In this document: piece by piece, positions 41,881 through 49,742 of the stretch
How the letters are laid out: every line of letters starts with the position of its first letter
Numbering within the stretch: position 1 is the stretch's first letter
Assembly: GCA_008180335.1 (NCBI GenBank)
Contig: VTEF01000002.1
Coordinates: forward strand, 635,648-699,647
DNA length: 64,000 nucleotides
Direction of reading: 5' to 3'
DNA from: Priestia megaterium
GTDB lineage: Bacteria; Bacillota; Bacilli; Bacillales; Bacillaceae_H
Translations under genes and position numbers: made by a program
Notes under the pieces: model-generated
What the model saw: the letters and a program-made list of their open reading frames with translations, nothing else
Databases searched by the model: none
Told to the model about the DNA's origin: nothing

Positions 41881-42837
41881 ATGTTTAAGAAATTTCTTGC
41901 AAAAATTGGTGTAGGAGCTGCTAAGGTGGATCTTGTATTAAATGATTCAGCGTATACATTAGGTAGACAGATTGAAGGGGTTATTCGTGTTCAAGGCGGT
42001 AAGGTTGAGCAGCAGATCAACTTTATCAATGTTGAATTTTGGCTAGAAGTTCGCATGAAAAACGGAGAAGTACATACTCACAAAGTAACATCTATTCCAG
42101 CGGTATCTTCATTTACGGTTAGAGAAGGGGAAAAGATGGAATGGCCGTTTACATATAACTTGCCGATGGATTTACCGATCTCTGCAAGCAATGTGAGCTA
42201 TTTCTTTAAAACGCATTTAGACATTGATGGAGGTGCGGACGGCGTAGACCGTGATTTCATTCGAATTCAAGCACCGCAGAGCTTGTATCAGCTAGTTGAT
42301 GGTTTTGAAGCACTTGGTTTTCGTGAGAAACATGGTTCAGGAAAGTTCAATGGATATAAGCAAGAGTTTGAATTTTTTCCAACAAGCGCATTAGTCGGGC
42401 GTATAAAGGAAGTTGAATTTGAAGTAGCAATTGAGCAATCGGGCATACGTGTACTGTTAGAGCTTGACCTGCCATCGTTTGGACGAGAAAAAGAGATTAA
42501 AAAAGAATTATTTTTCACAAATGAACAGCTGCAAAATCGTTCACAATTAGCTCAATCTTTAGAAGAAATGATGGAAGAAATGATTGCTGACCCATATCGA
42601 TATGAACACTTTAGGCCGTCTTATCTTGAACACGGCTCCTACCATCGCCGTATGAGCGGATTAGGCGGAGCTATGGGAGGGTTTGCTGCTGGTATGCTTG
42701 GCGGTATGCTAATTGAAGATTTAATGGACGATATGTTTGAAGAGTCAGCTCTTGGCGAATTAGGTGAAGAGCTGGAATCTGAAAGTGAAGACTTTTTTGA
42801 TGGAGACTTTTTTGACGGCGGAGATGAGGAGTGGTAA
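41881..42837 (+). CDS. spo0M: Spo0M sporulation-control protein with Gly/acidic C-terminal extension
   Basis: A 318-residue protein. Residues 1-240 form the arrestin-like Spo0M fold: F-K-K-F-L-A-K-I-G-V-G-A start, V-D-L-V-L, G-V-I-R-V-Q-G-G near 37-44, and I-S-A-S-N-V-S-Y-F-F-K-T near 100-111. The domain influences sporulation initiation, cytoskeleton or division in Bacillus. B. subtilis Spo0M has about 258 residues; the extra part here is a hydrophobic Gly-rich stretch (S-G-L-G-G-A-M-G-G-F-A-A-G-M-L-G-G) then a very acidic end. RBS AGAGGAGGAA. Single gene. Confidence 0.88.
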   Translation: MFKKFLAKIGVGAAKVDLVLNDSAYTLGRQIEGVIRVQGGKVEQQINFINVEFWLEVRMKNGEVHTHKVTSIPAVSSFTVREGEKMEWPFTYNLPMDLPISASNVSYFFKTHLDIDGGADGVDRDFIRIQAPQSLYQLVDGFEALGFREKHGSGKFNGYKQEFEFFPTSALVGRIKEVEFEVAIEQSGIRVLLELDLPSFGREKEIKKELFFTNEQLQNRSQLAQSLEEMMEEMIADPYRYEHFRPSYLEHGSYHRRMSGLGGAMGGFAAGMLGGMLIEDLMDDMFEESALGELGEELESESEDFFDGDFFDGGDEEW

Positions 42838-42934
42838 AAGCGCTGTTTTAGTGTTTGGTAAATCAAGTCAAACTCCAATTCGCGCGAGGTTCTTCCTTTT
42901 CTGCAAATGTGTTAGCTGAGTCCGTTGAAGCGCA

Positions 42935-42966
42935 AATAAGAGGGGATGAGGTTAGCCCCTCTATTT
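42935..42966. terminator. Bidirectional terminator
   Basis: AGAGGGG/CCCCTCT stem between convergent spo0M and the CNNM gene. Confidence 0.75.
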
Positions 42967-44301
42967 GTAAGCTTCTTGTGTTTGGTTCTTTTTTTGAGGT
43001 TCAGATTTTCTTTTTTTAACTTCGATATATTTAATATGATAATCCTCGATTACAAGCACTTTAAAATAGAACTGATTGTATTGGATGATGTCATTTTTAA
43101 CGACGTCAAACTTTTCTGTCAGTACCCAGCCGGCAATGGTATCAACTTCTTCATCACTAATGTCAGTGCCTAATAAATTATTGACTTCACTAATAAGCAT
43201 TTTCCCATCTAAAATGTAGTGATCTTCTTTAATTTTTTGTACGTAAGGGATTTCATCTGTATCGAATTCATCACGAATTTCACCAACAATTTCTTCAACA
43301 ATATCTTCAATCGTAACTAACCCTGCAGTGCCTCCATATTCGTCAAATAAGATTGCCATTTGAACGCGATCTTTTTGCATTTTTACAAGTAAATCATGAA
43401 TAGGTACGGTTTCAATGACTTTTAAAATCGGCTTTACATAAGATTCAAGCGTGTTCGTACCATCTTTTTCATTGAATACAATGTCGTTATAAATTTCTTT
43501 AATGTTAATAAGCCCAATAACTTTATCTTTGTCGCTATCTTCTATAACAGGATAACGAGTATATTTTTCAATATTAGCGACCTGTAGAAATTCTTCAACA
43601 ATATCATCTTTTGAAGCAGTAACGATTTCAGTTCGGGGTACCATTACTTCTTTGGCGAGACGATCATCAAAATCAAAAATCTTATTCATGTATTTGTATT
43701 CAGATTGATTAATTTCTCCACCCTTTAGACTTTCGGATAAAAGAATGCGGATTTCTTCCTCGCTGTGCGCTACTTCATGTTCAGATACAGAATGAAGCCC
43801 GAACATTCGAGTTAGAAGTCGAGCTGATCCATTTAGTGCTTTAATAAACGGATACATAATTTTGTAAAAAAGAATGATTGGCTTAGCAAACGATAAGGTA
43901 ATGCGCTCTGCCATTTGAATAGCAAATGTTTTAGGAGCAAGCTCTCCGACAACCACATGCAGAAATGTAATAACAACAAATGCAATAATAAATGATAAAA
44001 TGCCTGCAAGAGGTTCATTCACATTAGTCTCGTTAAAGAGTGGATGTAAAATTCGTTCAAGTGTCGGTTCACCTAGCCAACCAAGACCGAGAGCCGTAAT
44101 CGTGATCCCTAACTGGCAGGCCGATAAATATTCATCAAGGTGTGTAATAACATGTTTAGCAGAAACCGCATTTTTATTTCCTTCATCGACAAGCTGGTTA
44201 ATGCGCGAGCTTCTTACTTTTACAATGGCAAATTCTGTTGCAACGAAAAAAGCGGTCAATCCAATTAAAATGGCTACTAGCACCAAATTTAATATGATCA
44301 A
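42961..44301 (-). CDS. CNNM/HlyC-CorC family transporter (MpfA/YhdP-like)
   Basis: A 446-residue protein. The DUF21/CNNM membrane domain (about residues 1-190) has the [13 protein letters not shown] motif near 21-33 and the L-G-L-G-W-L-G-E-P segment near 71-79. A CBS pair (about 208-330, beginning V-M-V-P-R-T-E-I) and a CorC_HlyC domain (about 345-428, starting with D-E-Y-G-G-T-A-G) follow. In Bacillus and Staphylococcus the YhdP/MpfA type exports Mg2+ and is linked to nucleotide binding by the CBS pair. TTG at 44301 with AGGTGG. A long leader with an internal terminator precedes it. Confidence 0.88.
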   Translation of the reverse strand: MIILNLVLVAILIGLTAFFVATEFAIVKVRSSRINQLVDEGNKNAVSAKHVITHLDEYLSACQLGITITALGLGWLGEPTLERILHPLFNETNVNEPLAGILSFIIAFVVITFLHVVVGELAPKTFAIQMAERITLSFAKPIILFYKIMYPFIKALNGSARLLTRMFGLHSVSEHEVAHSEEEIRILLSESLKGGEINQSEYKYMNKIFDFDDRLAKEVMVPRTEIVTASKDDIVEEFLQVANIEKYTRYPVIEDSDKDKVIGLINIKEIYNDIVFNEKDGTNTLESYVKPILKVIETVPIHDLLVKMQKDRVQMAILFDEYGGTAGLVTIEDIVEEIVGEIRDEFDTDEIPYVQKIKEDHYILDGKMLISEVNNLLGTDISDEEVDTIAGWVLTEKFDVVKNDIIQYNQFYFKVLVIEDYHIKYIEVKKRKSEPQKKNQTQEAYK

Positions 44302-44393
44302 AGTTCGGTCACCACCTGTTAAATAAATGTATACGTTCAGTGTTATCTAAAATAGGTGAGAACATGTATTGAAACATTGACCAAGTGAAAAAC

Positions 44394-44640
44394 AATAAAA
44401 AAACTGCTTCTATTCATTTCAAGAATTAAGAAGCAGTTTATTATGTTATTTGTACATTTAGGGGAATTAAATACAACTTAAACATCATCGTATATCACAT
44501 ATCGGTTCAGCAGTTGTTCTGACTTTTAGAAAACTTGGTGCCTTCAAACGTCTATGGTTCAATGCCTCCTTTCACTGGAATCCGAATTTATATGATCTTT
44601 TTATTCCCTCCTTTCTTTAACTTGTTCTCATTATAAAACA
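44394..44640 (-). promoter_or_regulatory. Long leader with upstream reading frame and attenuator-like terminator before the CNNM gene
   Basis: Read on the minus strand: a -10-like TATAAT near 44636, two strong ribosome-site-like AAAGGAGG stretches, and a 25-codon frame starting TTG and reading N-H-R-R-L-K-A-P-S-F-L-K-V-R, followed further down by an 11-bp terminator stem AAACTGCTTCT/AGAAGCAGTTT (44401-44411 with 44429-44439) and seven T. The terminator is about 100 bases before the CNNM start. It does not look like the M-box Mg2+ riboswitch. The peptide may be a leader peptide or a separate tiny gene. Confidence 0.5.
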
Positions 44641-44778
44641 AAATTAATCAAAATACTACAAATTTTCAGAAAATAATTCGAAAGTTATATTTTTTTGTCA
44701 TTTCTTCAGGAAACAGAGGGTCATATAGAACGTTTGTTTCTGTATGTTATAATAAGAAAAACGATAAGAGGTGAATAT

Positions 44779-45537
44779 ATGTCTTACATTGATGAGTTGA
44801 TTAGCGAAAAAGGGTTAGAGTCGATTAAGGAAGAAATTAAAGAGGCTTTATATACATGTATCATGATGAACCCGACACAAGAAGAAACAGTAGAGGTAGG
44901 TTCAACAAAAATGGGGGGATATCCGGATTTGCCTCCAAATCAGCCGTGGCCCGTATATAAAGAGAAGTATTTAAATTTTATTTCACAATGGAACTTATCG
45001 GAGTTCAATGAAAAATGGAAAGAGGAATTATTATTACCGAGCAAGGGCTTTTTATATTTCTTTTATTATGATGACGGTGAAGAGGCAGTGTGGGGAGACG
45101 CAGATGAAAAGGGCGGTTGGCGTGTTCTTTATTACGAAGGAGAGAAGGAAGCATTACAACAGACAAAAGTAGATGTACCTTTTGTGTATCCTCAATGCAA
45201 AGTAGAACTTACATATGAACTGCGTCTAGGGGATGTGTATATTGAACAAGATGAGTTGTATGAAGCATTCGATGAATTAATGCTTGAAATTAATAAAGAT
45301 GTACCTTTTCATCAAATAGGCGGCACGCCATGGAGCATTCAAAATGATGTGTTAGAAGAATGCCAGTACTATGCAGAAGGCGGCGAAGAATGGATTCTTT
45401 TATTTCAAGTTGATTCAGATCCTGAAAATTTAAACATGATGTGGGGCGATGTCGGAATGCTTTATTTTTGTCTGCCAAAACAAGCATTACTCGAAAAGCA
45501 ATTTCAACATTCATGGTTAATAATGCAGTGCTCATAA
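44779..45537 (+). CDS. YwqG-like protein (DUF1963)
   Basis: A 252-residue cytoplasmic protein of the DUF1963/YwqG family. It shows the G-S-T-K-M-G-G-Y-P-D-L-P block with P-W-P (about residues 47-65), L-N-F-I-S-Q-W-N-L-S near 71-80, G-F-L-Y-F-F-Y near 94-100, H-Q-I-G-G-T-P-W near 177-184 and a W-I-L-L-F-Q-V-D-S-D end with M-W-G-D-V-G. No biochemical function is known. The start ATG at 44779 has AAGAGGTGAATAT; an earlier frame start lies before the ribosome site. Confidence 0.88.
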   Translation: MSYIDELISEKGLESIKEEIKEALYTCIMMNPTQEETVEVGSTKMGGYPDLPPNQPWPVYKEKYLNFISQWNLSEFNEKWKEELLLPSKGFLYFFYYDDGEEAVWGDADEKGGWRVLYYEGEKEALQQTKVDVPFVYPQCKVELTYELRLGDVYIEQDELYEAFDELMLEINKDVPFHQIGGTPWSIQNDVLEECQYYAEGGEEWILLFQVDSDPENLNMMWGDVGMLYFCLPKQALLEKQFQHSWLIMQCS

Positions 45538-45545
45538 AGGCTTAT

Positions 45546-45587
45546 AAAAAAGAAAGACAGTACATGTGTACTGTCTTTCTTTTTTTA
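45546..45587. terminator. Bidirectional terminator
   Basis: A 19-bp palindromic stem centred on ACATGTGT with A and T runs. Confidence 0.9.
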
Positions 45588-46226
45588 ATGCATTGTACGT
45601 CCGTTTGGCATTTGCGGTTGTCCAGTAGCTGGGCTGTAACTTTGTAGCATTTGTTGCATATCCTGTGAGGCAAGCTGAGGAACTTGATAAATATGACGTT
45701 TGTTTTGATAAAGAGAAATCTCATACGCCATTTCAATCCAATTCGGAACACTATCAGCAAACATGCGGCGTACAACTGGATTTGTCACTTCTAATGATGT
45801 CATCGTTAACAATGAAGCCTGTGATTTGATCAGCCCTAACATGTGGCCTGAAATACCTTTATCATTAAGATCAGCAAGTGATTGGTTTGGTTTTTTCGGT
45901 TGTGAAGGTTTTAAACCGTAAATAAAGTCATTTTCTTCCTTCATTTTGTATGATTGTGTTGGATGTGAAGGATCTTTTCCAGTTGAAAATGCTTCTACCA
46001 TAATATTGTATTCATCAAGAATAAATTGATATTGACGATCTAAGGTATCCATTAATTCAGGATCTTGAACATATTGACGAAACATCATAAATTGGTCCAG
46101 CACGCTAATTGAACCTGATAATGTTTCATGTACATCAAACATTTCATGTCCGCCATGGTTCATGTGTTGAGGTACAGCTCCCGTGTGCATGTTTTGATGA
46201 GTTACAGATTGATTTTGATTATCCAT
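45585..46226 (-). CDS. yhcQ: Spore coat protein, CotF-like (YhcQ)
   Basis: A 213-residue helical, Met- and Gln-rich protein. The N-terminus is rich in His/Asn/Gln (N-M-H-T-G-A-V-P-Q-H-M-N-H-G-G-H-E). The core has H-E-T-L-S-G-S-I-S-V-L-D-Q-F-M-M-F near residues 33-49 and the CotF-type L-T-S-L-E-V-T-N-P-V-V-R-R-M-F-A-D-S-V-P-N-W-I-E-M-A-Y-E segment split near 140-167. YhcQ is a forespore/coat-associated protein. A Gln/Pro-rich tail follows. RBS GGAGGCGATAG. It would be made during sporulation; I did not find a clear sigma-G or sigma-K site. Confidence 0.85.
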   Translation of the reverse strand: MDNQNQSVTHQNMHTGAVPQHMNHGGHEMFDVHETLSGSISVLDQFMMFRQYVQDPELMDTLDRQYQFILDEYNIMVEAFSTGKDPSHPTQSYKMKEENDFIYGLKPSQPKKPNQSLADLNDKGISGHMLGLIKSQASLLTMTSLEVTNPVVRRMFADSVPNWIEMAYEISLYQNKRHIYQVPQLASQDMQQMLQSYSPATGQPQMPNGRTMH

Positions 46227-46536
46227 CTTTCTATCGCCTCCATTAAGATAAGTTACTTGTTTAGTTTGAAGAATATTTTAAACTTTATACAAAAAAAGAT
46301 AGCCAAAGTGAAATAAAACACAGAAACAGTGGTTCAAAATCCATTTTTAACCTGTTGGAAAGCTTTTATATATTTAAATTGAAGTATGTTCTAACTAATT
46401 ATTAGGAAAAAAGGATTGCTTTTAGCATGCATTATTCACTTGATTTTGTAAAAAGATGGACAAATTAAGAGGAATTTCAAGAAAAAAATCGAATATGAAC
46501 TTAAATTCATTAAATTAAGATTGGGGAATCAGATGA
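46227..46536. other. AT-rich divergent intergenic region
   Basis: No gene or strong structure is visible. It separates the coat gene from the rightward gene at 46537. Confidence 0.4.
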
Positions 46537-47097
46537 ATGAATGAGCTGCTGTCAAGGTCGGGTGAGTTAAAAAAAGAAGCAACGAATCTGTTAGAAGAAT
46601 ATCAACTAATGAGTGTTTTTAAACGATACGGGAATCCATTAATTGGAGGAAGTTTTGATTTAGAAGTGATGACCTCGCGACACTTCGTTGTGTACATCGG
46701 TAGTAGCGCCTTGTTTGAAGAACATTTTTTTAAGCTGGGTAAAGAAATAGCCGTACGTCTTCAGCCAACCAAAATGGTTTTTATAAATGAACAGCAAAAA
46801 GAAGAACAATTACACTGGAGCGTGTATACAGATGTCGAAGGGTATGAATGGAAAATAGACATTTCACTTGTACCAACTGCCATCGTGCAGCATAGACTTC
46901 AATACCAACAACGGCTAAAAGCAAAAATAACCGAGGAGAAAAAAGCACGCATTCTTTTATTTAAACAACAAAGCGGCTATAATCGCTATTATAAAAGTGA
47001 ACATGTGTATGAAGCTGTTTTAGAAGATGATGTAAAAGATGATATGTCATTTTTCGTGTGGCTTCAACAATGCAAAAAAAGAGACCTATCACTATAG
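46537..47097 (+). CDS. Degenerate nucleotidyltransferase-like protein
   Basis: A 186-residue cytoplasmic protein. R-Y-G-N-P-L-I-G-G-S-F-D-L-E-V-M-T-S-R-H (split over residues 27-46) resembles the start of the minimal nucleotidyltransferase fold, where G-S-Y-A-L-x-L-M-T-W-R-D-I-D-I-Y is usual, but the catalytic D-x-D position reads H-F-V. A strand W-S-V-Y-T-D-V-E-G-Y-E-W-K-I-D-I-S follows. The active site seems lost, so a binding or regulatory role is more likely. ATG at 46537 with GGGGAATC. Its 3' end lies in the terminator shared with dps. Confidence 0.55.
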   Translation: MNELLSRSGELKKEATNLLEEYQLMSVFKRYGNPLIGGSFDLEVMTSRHFVVYIGSSALFEEHFFKLGKEIAVRLQPTKMVFINEQQKEEQLHWSVYTDVEGYEWKIDISLVPTAIVQHRLQYQQRLKAKITEEKKARILLFKQQSGYNRYYKSEHVYEAVLEDDVKDDMSFFVWLQQCKKRDLSL

Positions 47098-47111
47098 GAC
47101 TCTTTTTTTGC
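47072..47111. terminator. Bidirectional terminator
   Basis: GCAAAAAAAGAG/CTCTTTTTTTGC with inner CCTAT/ATAGG pairing, between convergent genes. Confidence 0.9.
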
Positions 47112-47121
47112 ATTATGAAGA

Positions 47122-47574
47122 TTAATTTAAAACCGCAGTTTTTACTGGCAGAGCTGCTTTGAACATCCAAATATGTTTTTCAAGTTGGCCGATTGTTCCA
47201 ATGAACAAGTCAGCTGTTACATGGTCATTTTGATCTTCTGCAATTTCAATTCCTACTTTTAATTGGCTTACAAGCAGTGAATAATCTTGTATTAATGTTT
47301 CAAGCATTTCTTCACCTGTCTGCTCGTTTCCTTCTTCAGAAATTGTTGCCATTTCTAAAAATTGTTTCATAGAAGCAATAGGTTGTCCGCCAATTGTTAG
47401 CAAACGTTCTGCATATTCATCTACAAAGCCAGCTGTTTCATTATATAATTCTTCAAATTTTTCATGTAATGTAAAAAATTGAGGACCTTTTACATACCAG
47501 TGAAAACGATGTAATTTTGTGTATAGTACGTTAAAATCTGCAATGTGTTGGTTTAGTACGTGTGCTAAGTTCAT
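47122..47574 (-). CDS. dps: Dps family DNA-protecting ferritin
   Basis: A 150-residue four-helix ferritin-like protein. The ferroxidase ligands at the dimer interface are in H-R-F-H-W-Y-V-K-G near residues 22-30 and F-x-x-L-H-E-K-F-E-E-L-Y-N-E (near 34-47), with D-E-Y-A-E-R near 53-58. It forms dodecamers that store iron and use peroxide, protecting DNA. B. subtilis MrgA/Dps are close in length. RBS TTAGGAGGC. A sigma-A promoter and a PerR-like box lie upstream. Confidence 0.92.
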   Translation of the reverse strand: MNLAHVLNQHIADFNVLYTKLHRFHWYVKGPQFFTLHEKFEELYNETAGFVDEYAERLLTIGGQPIASMKQFLEMATISEEGNEQTGEEMLETLIQDYSLLVSQLKVGIEIAEDQNDHVTADLFIGTIGQLEKHIWMFKAALPVKTAVLN

Positions 47575-47615
47575 TAAAAAGCCTCCTAAAAAAACTGTAT
47601 TTATTTGATAAGTTA

Positions 47616-47665
47616 ATTATACCAAATATTAATTTAAAATCAATACTTTTTTATAATTATTTTAA
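47616..47665 (-). promoter_or_regulatory. dps promoter with PerR-like box
   Basis: On the minus strand: TTGATT (47638-47643), 16 bases, TATAAT (47616-47621). Just upstream, 47651-47665 reads TTATAATTATTTTAA on the plus strand, one mismatch from the PerR consensus TTATAATNATTATAA. Placement upstream of -35 matches peroxide control of mrgA. Confidence 0.6.
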
Positions 47666-47787
47666 TCTAGGTAATGTTTGGTACAATAATAATAAATGAG
47701 GAATATGCTAAAAACAGTTTTTCGCACAGTATGATAAATATGGTAGGATGTAACTTGAAGTACAGGTTGATAAAGAGAGGGAATGAA

Positions 47788-48069
47788 ATGCATATTACGA
47801 ATCAAGCAAAATTACTAATTGAAAATATTTTACAAGAGCAAGAAATAGAAGGAATACGTCTATATTTTAAAGGAATTAGTTGTGAAATACCGAATATTGG
47901 ATTAGCGTTTGACGAACCAAAAGATGGTGATGAAATTCAGGTGATTGAAGAAATTCAAGTAGCAATCCAAGCATCCATTGTTCCATACACAGACGAATTA
48001 ATGTTAGATGTCCATACAACACCATATGGCCCAGGTCTTGCTTTAGTCGGGACGAAAACGTCAGAATAA
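47788..48069 (+). CDS. HesB/IscA-like protein
   Basis: A 93-residue protein related to A-type Fe-S carriers: M-H-I-T-N-Q-A-K-L-L-I-E-N-I-L start, I-R-L-Y-F-K-G-I-S-C-E-I-P near residues 24-36, and I-G-L-A-F-D-E-P near 38-45. The C-terminal Cys-Gly-Cys of true carriers is absent, so it probably does not deliver clusters. This resembles short HesB-like proteins of Bacillus (YneR type). ATG at 47788 follows GAGAGGGAATG. Confidence 0.75.
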   Translation: MHITNQAKLLIENILQEQEIEGIRLYFKGISCEIPNIGLAFDEPKDGDEIQVIEEIQVAIQASIVPYTDELMLDVHTTPYGPGLALVGTKTSE

Positions 48070-48164
48070 CGCTGCCGAAGAAATTCTATGTTAGGTTGGC
48101 TGACAAAGTTGTTGTAACAGATGAAAATCACTGGTTTACTTAATTCAAACGTTAATAAAGTGGA

Positions 48165-48318
48165 ACTTCCATCAGTGGTGGTTTCTACAGCTTCACTGAT
48201 GGAAGTACGGCTCGCAAGATGTGGGGAACACAGACTAGCTTGTGTTTTGGTTTTCGGACCTTTATGGGGAGTTTTCCCCGCCTTTCTTCTTTGTTTTATC
48301 AGAATCTTGAGGCGGGGG
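48165..48318 (+). ncRNA. Structured two-hairpin element with mutually exclusive folds
   Basis: A 13-bp perfect stem with arms CTTCCATCAGTG/CACTGATGGAAG (48165-48177 with 48194-48206) is followed by a GC-rich part where CCCCGCCT (48276-48283) can pair with AGGCGGGG (48310-48317), or GGGGA-GTTT-TCCCC (48267-48280) can form instead. The base composition differs from its surroundings. No T run follows. It lies 46 bases before a 58-residue protein gene. It is either a cis-regulatory RNA, a small RNA, or a dispersed repeat; the first hairpin arms partly recur at 15602-15637. Confidence 0.5.
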
Positions 48319-48363
48319 TGTGATTGTCCGTTAAGAGTGGGATGAAACGGAGGGGAGACAAAA

Positions 48364-48540
48364 ATGCTTCTTTCTCATCACGTAACAGTCGAACAAAGGC
48401 AGCAAATTAAACATTTTAAGCAGTTAATACGAGATGCGTGTACATTAGAAGAGCGCCGTATGTATCAAGATCAGCTAAATAAATTTGTTGAACGACTGTT
48501 TATTGAGAATCGTTTACAACGTCATGGCGAGCAAAAATAA
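48364..48540 (+). CDS. 58-residue helical protein of unknown function
   Basis: ATG at 48364 follows an excellent ACGGAGGGGAGAC. The product is 58 residues and strongly helical and basic: E-Q-R-Q-Q-I-K-H-F-K-Q-L-I-R-D-A near 9-24, then E-E-R-R-M-Y-Q-D-Q-L-N-K-F-V-E-R-L. No signal or membrane segment. It might be a small DNA- or protein-binding factor, but I do not recognise a family. It has its own terminator and the structured element upstream. Confidence 0.7.
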   Translation: MLLSHHVTVEQRQQIKHFKQLIRDACTLEERRMYQDQLNKFVERLFIENRLQRHGEQK

Positions 48541-48543
48541 GGA

Positions 48544-48571
48544 AGCCCTTCACTGAGCGGAAGGGTTTTTT
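48544..48571 (+). terminator. Terminator
   Basis: CCCTTC/GAAGGG stem with six T. Confidence 0.85.
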
Positions 48572-48827
48572 GTTTTGTTATGATTTAGTTATTGAAGTGC
48601 GGCTACTGTACCGAGTGTAAACAAAATTTCTTGCTATAATATGTTTAAAGTAGGAGAAACAACCTAAAATAATAATAATAACTTTAAAATGTAAGTGCTT
48701 TCTGTTATTGTTAATGTATAATTGGTTATATTTTACATGGTGCTGACATAAATCAAAAGAATGGTCACGGGAAGATACAGCAAGTCATGCTTTGAGAATA
48801 AGTTTGTAGATATAAGGAGTGGTTTAC

Positions 48828-48941
48828 ATGGATGAACAAGGCAACTTCTTAATTGGCTTGATATGGGGAACGTCTTTAAGTATTCCGTTGTGGCTCTCAT
48901 TTTTTGGATGGATTAAGCTAATGATTAATTTTATATTATAA
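48828..48941 (+). CDS. 37-residue single-helix membrane protein
   Basis: ATG at 48828 has ATAAGGAGTGG upstream. The product (start M-D-E-Q-G-N-F-L-I-G-L-I-W-G-T) is one long hydrophobic helix with two Trp-rich ends (S-I-P-L-W-L-S-F-F-G-W-I-K-L-M) and no charged tail. It may be a small sporulation or stress membrane peptide; the family is unknown to me. Confidence 0.6.
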   Translation: MDEQGNFLIGLIWGTSLSIPLWLSFFGWIKLMINFIL

Positions 48942-49030
48942 AGTGAAACTTCTATTAGTTCGAATTTTCCGCATCCTTATTTAGCGATCTAAAAGAGACG
49001 GTCTTACTAGTAGGAAAAGCAGGATAAATA

Positions 49031-49054
49031 GGCCTCCTTGAAGGTCTTTTTTTT
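49031..49054 (+). terminator. Weak terminator
   Basis: A short GGCCT/AGGTC stem followed by eight T. Confidence 0.55.
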
Positions 49055-49197
49055 ATTTGCATACAGAGAAATAATTCTGTTCATTTGTGACATGATAACA
49101 AACAATAAGCTTAGAGACCATTTTAAACGATAAAAGACATTTAATCATACGAACGGATTTGCTAATTATTTTGCAAGCAAGAGAGAAGGCATACAAA

Positions 49198-49425
49198 ATG
49201 AAAGTTTTTTTAGGCGTTCTATTGATCAGCATAGTTATTTTAGTTGTTGAATTACCTAAGCTGCTCAAAATGGATAAAAGAAAAGACATGTACTTCTTTT
49301 TAATTTTCCTTCTGCTAAGTACTGTGATGAATATTGTATACTATCTTCAGCTTCCCGTTCCCAATCCTCTTGATTGGTTAACGACAGTACTTCAGCCATT
49401 AACTAAACTTACAAAGAGTGGGTAA
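49198..49425 (+). CDS. Two-helix membrane protein, candidate orphan germinant-receptor D-subunit
   Basis: A 75-residue protein with two membrane helices (about residues 2-18 and 30-45) joined by the basic loop K-L-L-K-M-D-K-R-K-D. The second helix is followed by Y-L-Q-L-P-V-P-N-P-L-D-W and a short tail. This size, two-helix shape and the P-V-P-N-P motif resemble the small D-subunits encoded with Bacillus germinant receptors. No receptor A/B/C genes adjoin, so it would be an orphan. ATG at 49198 with AGAGAAGG. Identification is tentative. Confidence 0.55.
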   Translation: MKVFLGVLLISIVILVVELPKLLKMDKRKDMYFFLIFLLLSTVMNIVYYLQLPVPNPLDWLTTVLQPLTKLTKSG

Positions 49426-49742
49426 TTTGAGGTGAGTTTATATAACGTCAGCACATATGATAGATGGACAAATAAGTAGCAAGTGTACAGAACACATTTT
49501 GATTTCCATATGGATTCGAATGTGTTTTTTTGATGTCATAATAAAGGTTAGATAAGGAATTTGTGAACTTTTTGTAGCAGAATTGTGAGGTTTATTGTGA
49601 AGAGCAGCTTATACAGGGTACACTTGGTTACAAACCTAGAAGTTTTCCGCTTTTATTAGCTGCACCTATCCATTCACTCGTGTAGCTTCATAGGTTTAAG
49701 GGTATGATGAAAAAGAAATATCTTCGATAGGGAGTAAGTAGA
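49426..49742 (+). other. Intergenic region before copC with one terminator
   Basis: A hairpin AACACATT/AATGTGTT (49491-49498 and 49519-49526) with inner TCCATATGGA pairing and seven T (to about 49531) ends the preceding transcript. The remainder should hold the copC promoter. No CsoR or CopY operator is recognised. Confidence 0.6.

Noticed and set aside
44460-44640. M-box Mg2+ riboswitch upstream of the CNNM gene
   Set aside because: The conserved GUUAGGUGAGGCUCC-type core of the M-box is not present, so only an unknown leader is claimed.
46537-47097. Functional antibiotic nucleotidyltransferase
   Set aside because: The fold start is reminiscent but the catalytic acidic pair is replaced, so a resistance role is not supported.
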